Of a stretch of DNA of 64,000 nucleotides, positions 15,694 to 25,067 are shown one piece after another (position 1 is the stretch's first letter; each line of letters begins with the position of its first letter). The translations under genes and the position numbers were made by a program. The DNA comes from CAZBDU01 sp964490725. GTDB lineage: Bacteria > Spirochaetota > Spirochaetia > SZUA-6 > DRHE01. The stretch lies in NCBI GenBank assembly GCA_964490725.1, contig CAZBDU010000010.1:1-64000 (forward strand), in the 5' to 3' direction. Below the pieces are notes generated by a model. It worked only from the letters and a program-made list of their open reading frames with translations, ran no database searches and was not told the origin of the DNA.

Positions 15694-16194
15694 CTACAAC
15701 AAACCGTCATTCTTCAGGGACTCGAATATCTTGTCGACGAAGCCCTTCGCTATCGCATCTCCGTAAGCCATCCCGGCCGATTCTACCTTGGCTCGCCAGA
15801 TCCTCTTCTCAGTACCAACGTCATAGATGCTTACGTCATACACCCCTGTTTCCTGTATGTTGTATCGACCTACCGTCCCTTCTGTCATCTGCACGACCAA
15901 GAGGTACTCTGACTGATTCTCCATTGCTTCTTTTTCGAACGCGTCTTGGTCCAGCTCCAAACCAGTCACCAGCCGCACCACACCCTTGATGCCCGCCTCC
16001 TGAAACTTGAGTTCGAAATGATTCTTGACAAGTTCGTTGAACGTTGGTGCTCCGCTGCCCATATCCAAGACAGCGTACACGTTGTCAACCTTCGTGTCCG
16101 CCGGAATATCTGCTTTCACCGACTCGATCGTCGTCCCACAGCCGATGAGTGCCAAGCAGATGCAAACGGCGCATAGCACTGGTGCGCGTTTCAT
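15694..16194 (-). CDS. Lipoprotein of unknown function
   Basis: 166 aa from ATG 16194, preceded by a GAGGAAG box. The lipobox is LIGC (Cys19). The mature part (about 147 residues) has alternating strands: VDNVYAVLDMGSG near the N-terminus, a central YLLVVQMTEGTVGRY, and the ending KGFVDKIFESLKNDGLL. The layout resembles small curli/CsgG-like or DUF4136-like lipoproteins that bind at the inner face of the outer membrane, but I cannot assign a family. It is monocistronic; its base composition is lower in GC than backbone genes, in keeping with the island. Confidence 0.7.
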   Translation of the reverse strand: MKRAPVLCAVCICLALIGCGTTIESVKADIPADTKVDNVYAVLDMGSGAPTFNELVKNHFELKFQEAGIKGVVRLVTGLELDQDAFEKEAMENQSEYLLVVQMTEGTVGRYNIQETGVYDVSIYDVGTEKRIWRAKVESAGMAYGDAIAKGFVDKIFESLKNDGLL

Positions 16195-16585
16195 TGGGTT
16201 CACTTCCTCCCCGCGTTTTATTGTCCGGCCCCCCAAAGCAATGTTAGTACAGGTAAACGGACACTTCAAGCTCGTCAACCGCAGCGCGTCACGTCATCGA
16301 AGTAGGCCGAGAACACTGACCGGTTCGAAGCCGATCGCGAGCTAGCTCCTGACCCCCTGTGTTGAAAGGTAGTGTCCGAGTATCGGGTTCCGGCAGCACT
16401 TAGGTTTCGGACCCTCTGTCAGTTGGAAAGTTGAGTTCGACCGGATCGATGCTCACGGTGGCTGGATGCGCGCGCAGGAAGACTCCCGGTTTTTCCGGAT
16501 CGAAGTACGCCCCTTTGGCGGCGCCTGGAGCTGTAGCTCCTACATCTGTACAACGACATGTGGCAGATCTGGCCGAGGCGCGAGG
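16195..16585. other. 391 bp without a recognisable gene
   Basis: No coding pattern, repeat or RNA fold that I can support. It holds the presumed upstream region of the minus-strand lipoprotein gene. Confidence 0.45.
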
Positions 16586-16945
16586 CTAGTCGCGACCGGG
16601 CAGGTGATCGGGGTCCGTGGCGCGCCTCAGCACGCCCATGTAGAGGGAGGGTTCAGGATCTTCCCGGAACGTCCCTTCGACATGCATGACGGGCTCGAAC
16701 ACGGCCACCAGGAGATCGTGTGAGACCTTGGAGAGATTCAGTGTCGCCACCGGGAGCTCGTTCGGAGCCAGGAGTGTGACGGCAAACGCCGGCGGACCCG
16801 GCGGCTTGGGAGGTGGACGCCACCCTGGATATCGGTCGTTGTCCGCGCCAATCTGCCCGAGTCGCACGGCCACGACGAGAGCAGCTCTCCGCCACCGAAA
16901 TATCAACATGGTCACAAAGACAAGAGCTGCGACCGCTGGAATCAC
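16586..16945 (-). CDS. Small hypothetical protein with one N-terminal hydrophobic segment
   Basis: 119 aa from GTG 16945. Residues 2-17 are hydrophobic (IPAVAALVFVTMLIF) followed by RWRR, like a single membrane anchor or uncleaved signal. The middle is proline-rich, and the last 50 residues contain VATLNLSKVSHDLLVAV. No family is recognised and the ribosome binding site is weak. It could be a small membrane-anchored protein or a chance frame. Confidence 0.35.
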   Translation of the reverse strand: MIPAVAALVFVTMLIFRWRRAALVVAVRLGQIGADNDRYPGWRPPPKPPGPPAFAVTLLAPNELPVATLNLSKVSHDLLVAVFEPVMHVEGTFREDPEPSLYMGVLRRATDPDHLPGRD

Positions 16946-17067
16946 ACGAGCTGCTTCAACGGCTCTTCACGCCGGGCGCCGATGATGAGCCGTGCTCCAT
17001 CCTTCGTCAAGTGACGTGGCGTTGCCTCACCAATGCTGCTGCTCTGATTTCCCTGCCTTTGATACCG

Positions 17068-17475
17068 TTACTCAGTGCTCGCTCCATATTGCTCGTCAGT
17101 GACCTGTTCCATCCACGTCACCGCAGAGCCGTCGATCTTCTCCTGTATAGCGATGTGGGTCATCGCCGTATCCGGTGCCGCGCCGTGCCAGTGTCTCTTG
17201 GCGGCGGGAAACCAGACCACGTCGCCCGGGCCGATCTCCTCAATCGGTCCGCCTTCCTCTTGGACGCGCCCGCGGCCTGAGGTCACGATTAGCGTTTGCC
17301 CGGCAGGATGGGTGTGCCACGCGGTTCTCGCACCTGGTTCGAAGGTGACGGATGCGCCACTCGTGCGTGCCGGCGGGTCCGGCTGCATAAACAGCGGATC
17401 AACGCGAACTGCTCCCGTGAAGTATTGCTCCGGTCCAACCGCGGAAGGTTGCGATCCATTTCTCGTGATATTCAT
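17068..17475 (-). CDS. Small cupin-domain protein
   Basis: 135 aa, a single cupin barrel. Motif 1 is GARTAWHTHPAGQ with metal-ligand candidates His54 and His56 (and Gln60); motif 2 is GDVVWFPAAKRHWHG with His95/His97. The sequence fits the group of small cupins found next to carboxymuconolactone decarboxylase-like, flavodoxin and DUF4405 genes in fermentative and stress-related clusters. Here the neighbours upstream on the same strand are broken flavodoxin and DUF4405 genes, so this is the surviving member of that cluster. The exact substrate is unknown. Confidence 0.85.
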   Translation of the reverse strand: MNITRNGSQPSAVGPEQYFTGAVRVDPLFMQPDPPARTSGASVTFEPGARTAWHTHPAGQTLIVTSGRGRVQEEGGPIEEIGPGDVVWFPAAKRHWHGAAPDTAMTHIAIQEKIDGSAVTWMEQVTDEQYGASTE

Positions 17476-17521
17476 AGTGCGTATATCCTCCTATTGGTTC
17501 GATTGCAGTTGGCTGATACAT

Positions 17522-17863
17522 TCAAAATACTGACTTACAGGACCTCATTGTAGACCAATTCGTCGAATAGGGGGTGACGAGCTCGATTTCGACTAGATCG
17601 GCTCCGGTCATCTCTTGGATCTGATGCGCAATGCCGCGCGTGTTGCCACTCCACGAGAAAAAGGCAATCAGCACGGCGTTTCCGCCAGCGCCGCCGGACT
17701 CCGTCGACGTGGCAGTGTCGATCGTGTCCCCGATCGCCTCCGAGCAGGATCCCGGCGCAAGACGAAATCCAAGGCTGCTGCTGCTGTCGTTCGCAGGTGT
17801 GCCGGAGCGATACGCGCTGCGTAGATGTTTGGCGAAATCATTCCATCCGCCACGACGATTCAC
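17522..17863 (-). pseudogene. Truncated flavodoxin gene
   Basis: The frame contains a clear FMN-phosphate loop: VLIAFFSWSGNTRGIAHQIQ, then ADLVEIELVTPYS, the first beta-alpha-beta of a flavodoxin. After TPYS the natural continuation (FDELVYNEVL) is in another frame, so a frameshift has occurred near 17566, and even that frame stops at about 17535. About two thirds of the flavodoxin domain is missing. Its start overlaps the end of the DUF4405 remnant. Confidence 0.7.
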
Positions 17864-18435
17864 AGGGGACTTCGATCTCTGCCATTGCCAGGCTCGACAT
17901 TCTGGTATCCTCTATCCTCCGTCAACGATGATTCTGGCGCCGATGCAACTCCGCCGAGATCCCTTGCAGAGATCGGCGTACTCTCGGTGCAGACTCTGAG
18001 TGAAGACACTGCGACCGTCACGGCAAAGACCGATAGCAGCGCGTTCCCAATGTGATATCCGGTCCGGGCCGTTCTCGCCACGGTTCCATCGCCTCGCGAT
18101 TTTGCCCCGCTCTCCGCCGCCTTTCTCAGAAGGCCCGGGATTCTGTGCGCGACAAATCCAAAAAGGCTCGCCATGGCGACATAGTCCAGATAGAACAGGA
18201 TGATCGATTCATCGTAGTCGAGGAACACGTACATACGCCGAGCCAGCATGTAGCTGAGCAACTCTCGATGTACGAAAACATACAGACCATAGGCTACGAT
18301 GAGCATGCCCACGATGGTTCGCACCTTTGTGCCGAGGGGCGCCGGCTTTAGGGTTCGACCGGCCACGCGAGCCATTCCGGCAAATGCACTCCAATGCAAA
18401 CCCAGGTGCAACGTCATGAGGCCAATGGAAAGCAA
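17860..18435 (-). pseudogene. N-terminally truncated DUF4405-like membrane protein
   Basis: 191 codons from TTG 18435. The sequence starts inside the domain: LHLGLHWSAFAGMARVAGR corresponds to the second half of DUF4405 proteins, which normally begin with one or two further TM helices. Two TM segments follow (around IVGMLIVAYGLYVFVH and ILFYLDYVAMASLFGF). There is no ribosome binding site, and the region where the missing N-terminus should lie is the marR promoter. It is probably a deletion remnant rather than a working gene, although the frame itself is open. Confidence 0.55.
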
Positions 18436-18485
18436 TTTGCACGCACAATAGTTGACTACGCAACTAATATCTGCTACGCTTTGGC

Positions 18486-18950
18486 ATGAATGCAGGAACC
18501 GACAAAAAGCTCGCCACTTGGCGTGCGTTTCTTAAGGCAGGATCCGTCGTTCTCAAGGCGCTGGAACGCGAAATGGAGGAGGAGCAGAATCTTGCGTTAA
18601 CCTGGTTTGATGTCTTGGCATGGCTAAGCCACGCGCCTGACGGACGAATGCGAATGCGGGATCTCGCAGACTCGATATACCTCAGCAACAGCGGGTTGAC
18701 CCGGCTATTGAACCGCATGACTGCAGCGGGCTTGGTGGAAAGGCAAAGTTGCGAACAAGATCGGAGAGGATGGTATGCGCTAATAACGACTAAAGGCCGA
18801 AAGGTGTTCGAACGGGCTACTCCTGGGCATCAGAGGGCAATACAGTTGAATTTCTTTGACCCTTTAAGTGAAGAAGATATATGGGATCTGTACAGGATAA
18901 TGGAGAAAATAATAGGCATCCAGGAGAATCAAGCAATCGACACAGAATGA
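18486..18950 (+). CDS. MarR-family transcriptional regulator
   Basis: 154 aa with the MarR winged helix-turn-helix: recognition helix region LADSIYLSNSGLTRLLNRM (about 60-80) and wing with the conserved DRRG motif (CEQDRRGWYALIT). Terminal helices form the dimer interface. The next gene on the same strand, 132 nt away, is a 14-TM MFS pump, a very common MarR target. The inference is a ligand-responsive repressor of that pump and possibly of the divergent gene remnants. Confidence 0.9.
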   Translation: MNAGTDKKLATWRAFLKAGSVVLKALEREMEEEQNLALTWFDVLAWLSHAPDGRMRMRDLADSIYLSNSGLTRLLNRMTAAGLVERQSCEQDRRGWYALITTKGRKVFERATPGHQRAIQLNFFDPLSEEDIWDLYRIMEKIIGIQENQAIDTE

Positions 18951-19082
18951 GATTCTGTCAAAGGGGCTGAAATCCAAGCCAGCTCGCGGATGCCATTGTC
19001 AGCGGCCATCAATGATCCGGCCAGAACGACCACGGTTGTCTGGTCATGACCCAGAGACGGCAGGGAAATAGGGAGGAGCTAG

Positions 19083-20741
19083 GTGAAAAGCTCTAATCGT
19101 GTCGCGATCCTATCAGGCCTCACAGCGGCCATATTGCTGGCCGGCTTGGACCAGACCGTGGTAGCTACAGCCTTGCCTCGGATTGTCACTGAGCTGGGAG
19201 GACTTTCTCAGCTATCCTGGGTATTCACGGCCTATATGCTGACCTCTACGATTACGGTGCCTATTTACGGCAAATTGTCCGATATTTTCGGCCGCCGTGG
19301 TCTGTTTTTTGGTGGAATCGCCGTGTTCCTGCTGGGGTCGGTACTTTGTGGCCTTTCGCAGAACATGACCCAACTTATCTTCTTTCGTGGCCTTCAGGGT
19401 GTTGGCGCCGGGTCAATGATGGTCAACGTATTGGCCGTTATTGGAGATACCTTCCCTCGTAAAGAACAGGCCAGGTGGCAGGGAATGATCGGGGCGGTCT
19501 TCGGTGTTACCAGCGTAGTAGGTCCTTTGTTGGGAGGGTGGATAACCGATAATCTTGGTTGGCGGTGGATATTCTATGTTAATCTCCCCGTGGGAGTGGC
19601 TGCGATTGCGATCCTGGCCCATTCCCTGCCAGCAACTGCGCACAAGATCAAGGAACGTTCTATCGACTTTTGGGGAGCATTTCTTGTTACTCTCTTCCTG
19701 GTACCTCTTCTTCTTGCCTTCGTGTGGGCGGGGAGCCGGTACGCCTGGAATTCGATTCAGACTATTGGACTCTTTGTCCTGGCTTCACTTTCTCTTTCTG
19801 CCTTCATTTGGGTTGAACGTAGAGCGAAAGATCCCATAGTCTCTCTTCAGCTCTTCAAAAACAGAGTGTTCTCAGTCGCCATAATAGCCATTTTCCTCAC
19901 TACCATAGGTATGTTCGGTATCATCCTCTATCTACCGCTGTTCGCCCAAGGAGTTGTTGGCGTTTCCGCAACGAGTGCCGGGCTAATCCTTGTACCGATG
20001 ATGCTCAGTATGGCAGTCACTTCCATCTTGGGCGGGCAAATGGTTGCCAGGAACGGGAATTACAAAATCGTCTCAATTGTCGCGGTGGCAGTAATGGCCG
20101 TTGGCATGTTCCTCTTCTCCCAAATCAGCATAGGTTCATCCAGCCTGGAACTCACCTATAGAATGATTATTGTTGGTGTAGGCTTGGGACCTACTATGGC
20201 AGTGTTTGTATTCGCCATACAAAACGCTTTTGAACGAGACCGCTTGGGCGAAGTCACTGCCAGTGCGCAGTTGTTCCGCGGTCTCGGCGCCACTGTCGGT
20301 AGTGCGATTTTGGGCGGGGTAATGAATGCACAGCTTGCTCAATTTCGTCCTACGCTCCAGAACGATCCTTTCGTTACTTTGATTAAGAAACATAGTCCGG
20401 CAGGTTTTCCTCCGGTTGATTCCAACACGGTGCAGCAGTTTCTCAGCCCTCAGGGCCAAGCCAGAATGCGGGCGATAATTGCCCAGACGCCGGAGTCGGT
20501 ACACGACCAGTTACTCGGCGGCTTTGGCAACTTCCTGCACACTATCAAGTTCGCATTTAGCCGATCCCTCGCCCAGACTTACCTGATTGGCTTTGCTATC
20601 ATAGTAGTTGCCTTTATCGTGGTCTTTTTCCTGCCTCAGCTTTCCATTCGGAAGGACAAGCACAGCCCTCTAGAGGAAGCTGCAATAAAGCTGGACGAAG
20701 AGCTGGGGCAGTCTGACAAGCTACATCAGCCGGAGCACTAG
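19083..20741 (+). CDS. 14-TM MFS multidrug efflux transporter (DHA2 family)
   Basis: 552 aa from GTG 19083 with AGGGAGGAGC upstream. Fourteen predicted TM helices. Motif D1 LDQTVVATALPRI in TM1, motif A GKLSDIFGRRG between TM2 and TM3, and motif C (GVTSVVGPLLGG) in TM5 identify a proton-driven drug exporter of the EmrB/QacA type. A charged C-terminal tail is cytoplasmic. No emrA-like membrane fusion partner is adjacent. It is probably regulated by the MarR protein just upstream. By eye, GC is lower than in backbone genes, which fits the surrounding island. Confidence 0.92.
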   Translation: MKSSNRVAILSGLTAAILLAGLDQTVVATALPRIVTELGGLSQLSWVFTAYMLTSTITVPIYGKLSDIFGRRGLFFGGIAVFLLGSVLCGLSQNMTQLIFFRGLQGVGAGSMMVNVLAVIGDTFPRKEQARWQGMIGAVFGVTSVVGPLLGGWITDNLGWRWIFYVNLPVGVAAIAILAHSLPATAHKIKERSIDFWGAFLVTLFLVPLLLAFVWAGSRYAWNSIQTIGLFVLASLSLSAFIWVERRAKDPIVSLQLFKNRVFSVAIIAIFLTTIGMFGIILYLPLFAQGVVGVSATSAGLILVPMMLSMAVTSILGGQMVARNGNYKIVSIVAVAVMAVGMFLFSQISIGSSSLELTYRMIIVGVGLGPTMAVFVFAIQNAFERDRLGEVTASAQLFRGLGATVGSAILGGVMNAQLAQFRPTLQNDPFVTLIKKHSPAGFPPVDSNTVQQFLSPQGQARMRAIIAQTPESVHDQLLGGFGNFLHTIKFAFSRSLAQTYLIGFAIIVVAFIVVFFLPQLSIRKDKHSPLEEAAIKLDEELGQSDKLHQPEH

Positions 20742-21002
20742 CAAGTGCAGCATTGAAGCGGAGGTTGGGAGATGAAGGGTTGAAGACTGAACTTGCTTCT
20801 GGGGCAAGACAGGGCTACGTATCACACTTCGAGCACCTGACGAACAACACTTCGCTTCGGGATGGTGATCCAAAGGACTGGAAGAGTGGATATCAAAGGA
20901 AGGCAAAAGCTGCCACGTGTAGGTGCACGTCGGGGTAACCAATGATAGACTCTCATTCGAAAAGATGGGCATAGGCTGATAGCGATTTCGGAAAGGGGAG
21001 AA

Positions 21003-22160
21003 ATGGAGGAATACATGAATCTCACGGACGCTCAGAAGAAGGTACAGACTGCAGCCCGCGAGCTATCAGTGAAAGAGCTTGCCCCTCAGGCCGCCCGGCT
21101 GGACAAAGAGCGCTCTTTCCCGTTGGATGGACTCAACAAACTTGGAGCCGCCGGTTTCCTCGGGCTGACGGTCCCTCAGGCGCTTGGCGGTAGAGGGGCT
21201 GATCATGTCTCGTTCGTGCTGGCGACCGAGGCCATCGCAAGCAGCTGCGCCTCAACGGCCCTGGTCTTTCTGACTCACAGCCTGGTAGTCAGGGCGCTTT
21301 CCGTGGCTGGCACCGAGGAACAGAAGAAGCGGCTTTTGCCGCCGATGATTGCGGGAGAGAGGCTGGGGGCGTTAGCCGTTACCGAGGCAGCTTCGGGCTC
21401 TGACACTCTAGGCGTTGCAACCAAAGCCGTTGCCGATGGCGATGATTTCATTGTCAATGGGACGAAGAGCCTAATAACGGGAGCTGAACAGGCACAGGTT
21501 TACATTGTCGTACTCCGTACCGGTAGCGCGAAAACACCGGTCGACCTATCCGCCATGATCATTGAGAAAGGTAGTCCCGGGTTCTCTTTTGGCAAGAAGT
21601 CGGATTTCATGGGGCTGTGCGCCGTATCCAATGGGGATTTGGTGTTCGAAAACTGCCGCGTGCCCAGAACGAACCTTCTGGGCACTGAGAACGGCTATAT
21701 GGGCGTAAGCCCGGCATACGCCAGCCATGCGATGCTGGGCATGGCGGCGATATCACTGGGAATTGCTCAGGCTGCTGTCGACGCCGCGACCGAACACGCC
21801 AAGACGAGGCAGAATGGCGAGCAGCCCATTTCGAGCTATCAGGGTATTCAGTTCCTGATCGCGGAGATGACAACGGCGCTGGCCGCATCGAGAGCATTGA
21901 CCTACTCAGCTGCCGAGCAGCTGGATAGCCAGCAACCGCCTTCGCCACTTCCGCTATACATGGCCAAGCTTGACGCGACCGAGATGGCGATTGATGCAGC
22001 CAATAAGGCTCTACAGGTCCATGGTGGGACCGGCTATAGCCGGAAACTCCCGCTCGAGCGTTACTACCGCGATGCCAGGGGCCTCACTTTGCACTTTTCC
22101 AATTCCGAGAAGCTCAAGGGGATGCTAGGAAAGATGCTAATGGGACTACCACCGCTATAG
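21003..22160 (+). CDS. Acyl-CoA dehydrogenase-family flavoprotein with a non-canonical active site
   Basis: 385 aa; ATG 21003, or ATG 21015, which has a better-placed GGAGG. The usual three-domain fold is evident: N-terminal helices, a middle beta domain with FAD-contacting TEAASGSD and GTKSLITGA, and a C-terminal helical domain with QVHGGTGYSRKLPLERYYRDAR. The usual catalytic Glu (as in YEGTSE) corresponds to Phe375 (LHFSNSE), and the alternative helix-G Glu position used by isovaleryl-CoA dehydrogenase corresponds to Ala233. So it either uses another base or has another reaction. No ETF genes are adjacent. Substrate unknown. Confidence 0.85.
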   Translation: MEEYMNLTDAQKKVQTAARELSVKELAPQAARLDKERSFPLDGLNKLGAAGFLGLTVPQALGGRGADHVSFVLATEAIASSCASTALVFLTHSLVVRALSVAGTEEQKKRLLPPMIAGERLGALAVTEAASGSDTLGVATKAVADGDDFIVNGTKSLITGAEQAQVYIVVLRTGSAKTPVDLSAMIIEKGSPGFSFGKKSDFMGLCAVSNGDLVFENCRVPRTNLLGTENGYMGVSPAYASHAMLGMAAISLGIAQAAVDAATEHAKTRQNGEQPISSYQGIQFLIAEMTTALAASRALTYSAAEQLDSQQPPSPLPLYMAKLDATEMAIDAANKALQVHGGTGYSRKLPLERYYRDARGLTLHFSNSEKLKGMLGKMLMGLPPL

Positions 22161-22503
22161 GTTTGATTGGTGAGCAAAGGAGATCTTAGATCTGAGAAGA
22201 CGGTGCTCAGGAAAAGGAAAATCGTCTTTCAGTCAGGGAGCATTGGAGTTCTTGTCGAGCCTGGAGCTACACGCGTACCCGATTGTGAGTTGCGCGTGGC
22301 ATCCGCCAAGCCCGCCGGCGCCGCGTGCTTTCCGACCTCGGGCTGTGCCCGAGACGTTTGGTCCCTTTCTGAGCAGCTTCGTCGAATTCGTGTTCGCGAT
22401 TGCGACCTGGGAGTATCGCCGTTGACGAGATGTTGTGTCCTAGGCTTCTGGTCCATGGAACCGATTGAGTCAGCAGAGAATCGCAGGCTACCGCCGGTAT
22501 GAA
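22161..22503. other. 343 bp without a recognisable gene
   Basis: Region between the acyl-CoA dehydrogenase and sdhC-like genes. No motif or coding pattern that I can support; it presumably carries the promoter of the sdh/frd operon. Confidence 0.45.
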
Positions 22504-23244
22504 ATGATGGCTGAGCGTAACGAACCAAACACTCCCGGGAGCTCCGAACACGACCGGAGCGCTGCAGGAATCGCGCCTGGCGAGTATCGGTGGGCGCCGC
22601 CGGCCGGGCGTCGCGACCTGGAAACACCGAAGAGCACACATCCGCAACGGGCCAGCTCTATCCTGGATATCACATTCACCTTGAGCGGGGTCGGCTTGGG
22701 GCTCTTCATGGTCATGCACACCCTTCTACTGAGCAGTATTCTCGGCGGCCCGCACGCCCTGAATGTGTTGGCCGACTTCCTGGAGCGAAATTACCTCCTG
22801 GACATCGGATGGCCGCCCCTCGTCGCCCTTGCGCTGCTACACGTGATCCTTTCGCTCCGCCGCGCTCCTGCGACCCTTCGGCAGCAAAGACTGCTCTGGC
22901 GACAGATGCGCGGGACTGGACACCTCGACACGATCACCTGGGGCTTTCAGGTAGCGAGCGCCCTGTTTCTGGGAATCCTCATCGCGATCCATCTGTTCGT
23001 GACGCTGACCGATCTACCCATCACCGCGCAAAAGGCGTCGGCGTTTATCCAGCACAACCTCTGGTTCAGCGTACCATTCACGCTGCTGGTCGCCGGGCAC
23101 ACGGCGATCGGCTTCTATCGGGCGGCGGTGAAGTGGGGAGTCCTTTCGAGGCGGGGGTCGTACGTTGTGCTGGCTGCATTGCTGGTGTTCTTCCTGGGGC
23201 TGGGATACACGGTCACCGCCCTCCTGATGCGAGGCGCACCGTGA
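22504..23244 (+). CDS. sdhC: Succinate dehydrogenase / fumarate reductase di-heme cytochrome b subunit
   Basis: 246 aa from ATG 22504 (in-frame TTG 22465 also possible). Five TM helices. Four membrane histidines occur in the right places for the two b hemes of Wolinella-type quinol:fumarate reductase: His72 (VMHTLL), His113 (LLHVIL), His163 (AIHLFV) and His199 (AGHTAIG). It thus belongs to the B-type complex II with one membrane subunit. The first 50 residues are an unusual hydrophilic, Pro/Glu-rich extension ahead of TM1. It is followed without a gap by the flavoprotein and iron-sulfur genes. Confidence 0.85.
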   Translation: MMAERNEPNTPGSSEHDRSAAGIAPGEYRWAPPAGRRDLETPKSTHPQRASSILDITFTLSGVGLGLFMVMHTLLLSSILGGPHALNVLADFLERNYLLDIGWPPLVALALLHVILSLRRAPATLRQQRLLWRQMRGTGHLDTITWGFQVASALFLGILIAIHLFVTLTDLPITAQKASAFIQHNLWFSVPFTLLVAGHTAIGFYRAAVKWGVLSRRGSYVVLAALLVFFLGLGYTVTALLMRGAP

Positions 23245-25067
23245 ACGCGGTACCCTCGGTGCTGACAGAAGTCCTGATCATCGGCGCCGGTCTGGCGGGC
23301 GAGCGAACCGCGGTCGAAGTGGCATCCCGGGGGCACCGGGTGCTGCTCCTCTCGCTCGTTCCCCCGCGGCGATCACACTCGGGCGCGGCACAGGGAGGAA
23401 TGCAGGCGGCTCTCGGAAACATGTACATGAGCCGCGGTGACTCACCGGATGTACACTTCGAGGACACTGTAAAGGGCTCGGATTGGGGCGCCAACCAGGA
23501 TGTGGTGCGCCAGTTCGTCGAACTGGCGCCGGCGGCCGTTCGTCAGATGGCCTACTGGGGAGTCCCCTGGACTCGCGTGGTCGCCGGACCGCGTCGGCTC
23601 TCCGATGGTCGGATCGTCGAAGAAAGCGCAGAGAAGGAAGGACTCATCGCTGCCCGCGACTTTGGAGGTACGGAAAAATGGCGCGCCTGCTATGTTTCCG
23701 ATGGGACCGGTCACGCCTTGCTCTACACCTTGAACAACGTCGTCACACAACTCGGAATCGAGGTGCACGACCGAGTCGAGGCGCTCAGTCTGATACACGA
23801 TGGTGAGCGCTGCTACGGAGTCATTGCCCGGGATCTCAGGACCGGAGAACTCCGCGCATACCTTGCGAAGGCGACCGTCATCGCCACCGGAGGCTACGGT
23901 CGCATCTACGGAGTCTCCACCAACGCGGTCATCAACGAAGGGAGCGGTATGACGCTGGCTCAGGACACCGGTGTGATTCCTCTCGGAAACATGGAAGCCG
24001 TTCAGTTTCACCCGACGGGGATCGTCCCGTCGGGGATTCTCGTGAGCGAGGCGTGTCGCGGGGATGGCGGCTACCTCCTGGATCGCAACGGCTACCGATT
24101 CATGCAGGACTATGAACCTGCGAAGATGGAGCTCGCTTCCCGAGACGTCGTCAGCCGCCGGATGGTGCACCACATGAGCCTCGGCCGCGGTGTCGACAGT
24201 CACTATGGTCCGCACCTCTGGCTCGATATCCGGCATCTCGGCAAGAAGCACATCACGACCAACCTGCGCGCCGTGTACGACATTTGCCGTCACTTTCTCG
24301 ACGTGGACCCGGTTCACCAAACCATTCCGGTTCGGCCCGTGCAACACTACAGCATGGGTGGCGTGCGAACCGATTCATGCGGCCGTGCCTACGGGATGTA
24401 TGGGCTGTACGCGGTGGGCGAGTCTTCCTGCTGGGATCTGCACGGTTTCAACCGGCTGGGAGGCAACTCCGTCGCGGAAACGATCGTCATGGGAATGGTC
24501 GTCGGGAAGCGCATAAGCGACGATCTTGCGGGAAGCGAGATCTCCTTTCGCGAGCACTTGGTCGTCGACACAACACGTCGTGTCGCCGAACGGATATCGC
24601 GCCTGCACGCGGGAGGTCGGGAGAACGCCTTTGCATTGAGACGACGGCTGGGCGATCTCATGGTCGAGAAGGTCTTCGTCTTTCGAAACGGGGGGCAGCT
24701 CGCCGAAGCATTGAACGAGCTGCAGGAGTTGTATGGCCGATCTGCGGATCTCGGCCTGCACTCGAGCAGCGCAGGCGCGAGTCCCGAGCTTGCGGCCGCA
24801 TTGCGGCTACCCGGTATGCTGCGTCTAGCGATCACGATCGTGCACGGCGCGTTGCTCCGGGAGGAGAGTCGCGGCAGCCATTTCCGGGAGGATTTCCCGG
24901 CCAGGGACGATGTGAATTGGCTCAAGCGCACCCTCGCGCGCTGGCAGCCCGGCGCGGACCTGCCGAGCATCGAGTATGAGCCTGTCGTGATCACCGAACT
25001 GCCTCCGGGTTCCCGGGGCTACGGCGAATCGGAGGTCATCTCAGACGATACCGAAGGGGCCCCGTAG
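23241..25067 (+). CDS. sdhA: Succinate dehydrogenase / fumarate reductase flavoprotein subunit
   Basis: 608 aa from GTG 23241 (GTGA overlap with sdhC). The dinucleotide fold EVLIIGAGLAGERTA is at residues about 9-22; RSHSGAAQGGM carries the His that binds FAD covalently in complex II. Substrate-binding and active-site segments are present: FHPTGIVPSG, EACRGDGGYLLD, VQHYSMGGVRTD, and the C-terminal part of the FAD domain GFNRLGGNSVAETIVMG. It oxidises succinate or reduces fumarate in the cytoplasm; the direction cannot be told from sequence, though the B-type membrane subunit is often linked to low-potential quinones. Confidence 0.93.
   Translation: MNAVPSVLTEVLIIGAGLAGERTAVEVASRGHRVLLLSLVPPRRSHSGAAQGGMQAALGNMYMSRGDSPDVHFEDTVKGSDWGANQDVVRQFVELAPAAVRQMAYWGVPWTRVVAGPRRLSDGRIVEESAEKEGLIAARDFGGTEKWRACYVSDGTGHALLYTLNNVVTQLGIEVHDRVEALSLIHDGERCYGVIARDLRTGELRAYLAKATVIATGGYGRIYGVSTNAVINEGSGMTLAQDTGVIPLGNMEAVQFHPTGIVPSGILVSEACRGDGGYLLDRNGYRFMQDYEPAKMELASRDVVSRRMVHHMSLGRGVDSHYGPHLWLDIRHLGKKHITTNLRAVYDICRHFLDVDPVHQTIPVRPVQHYSMGGVRTDSCGRAYGMYGLYAVGESSCWDLHGFNRLGGNSVAETIVMGMVVGKRISDDLAGSEISFREHLVVDTTRRVAERISRLHAGGRENAFALRRRLGDLMVEKVFVFRNGGQLAEALNELQELYGRSADLGLHSSSAGASPELAAALRLPGMLRLAITIVHGALLREESRGSHFREDFPARDDVNWLKRTLARWQPGADLPSIEYEPVVITELPPGSRGYGESEVISDDTEGAP

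Noticed and set aside
22167..22502. 111-codon frame upstream of sdhC
   Set aside because: Composition is random-like, there is no motif, and it ends at the sdhC start region; treated as intergenic.
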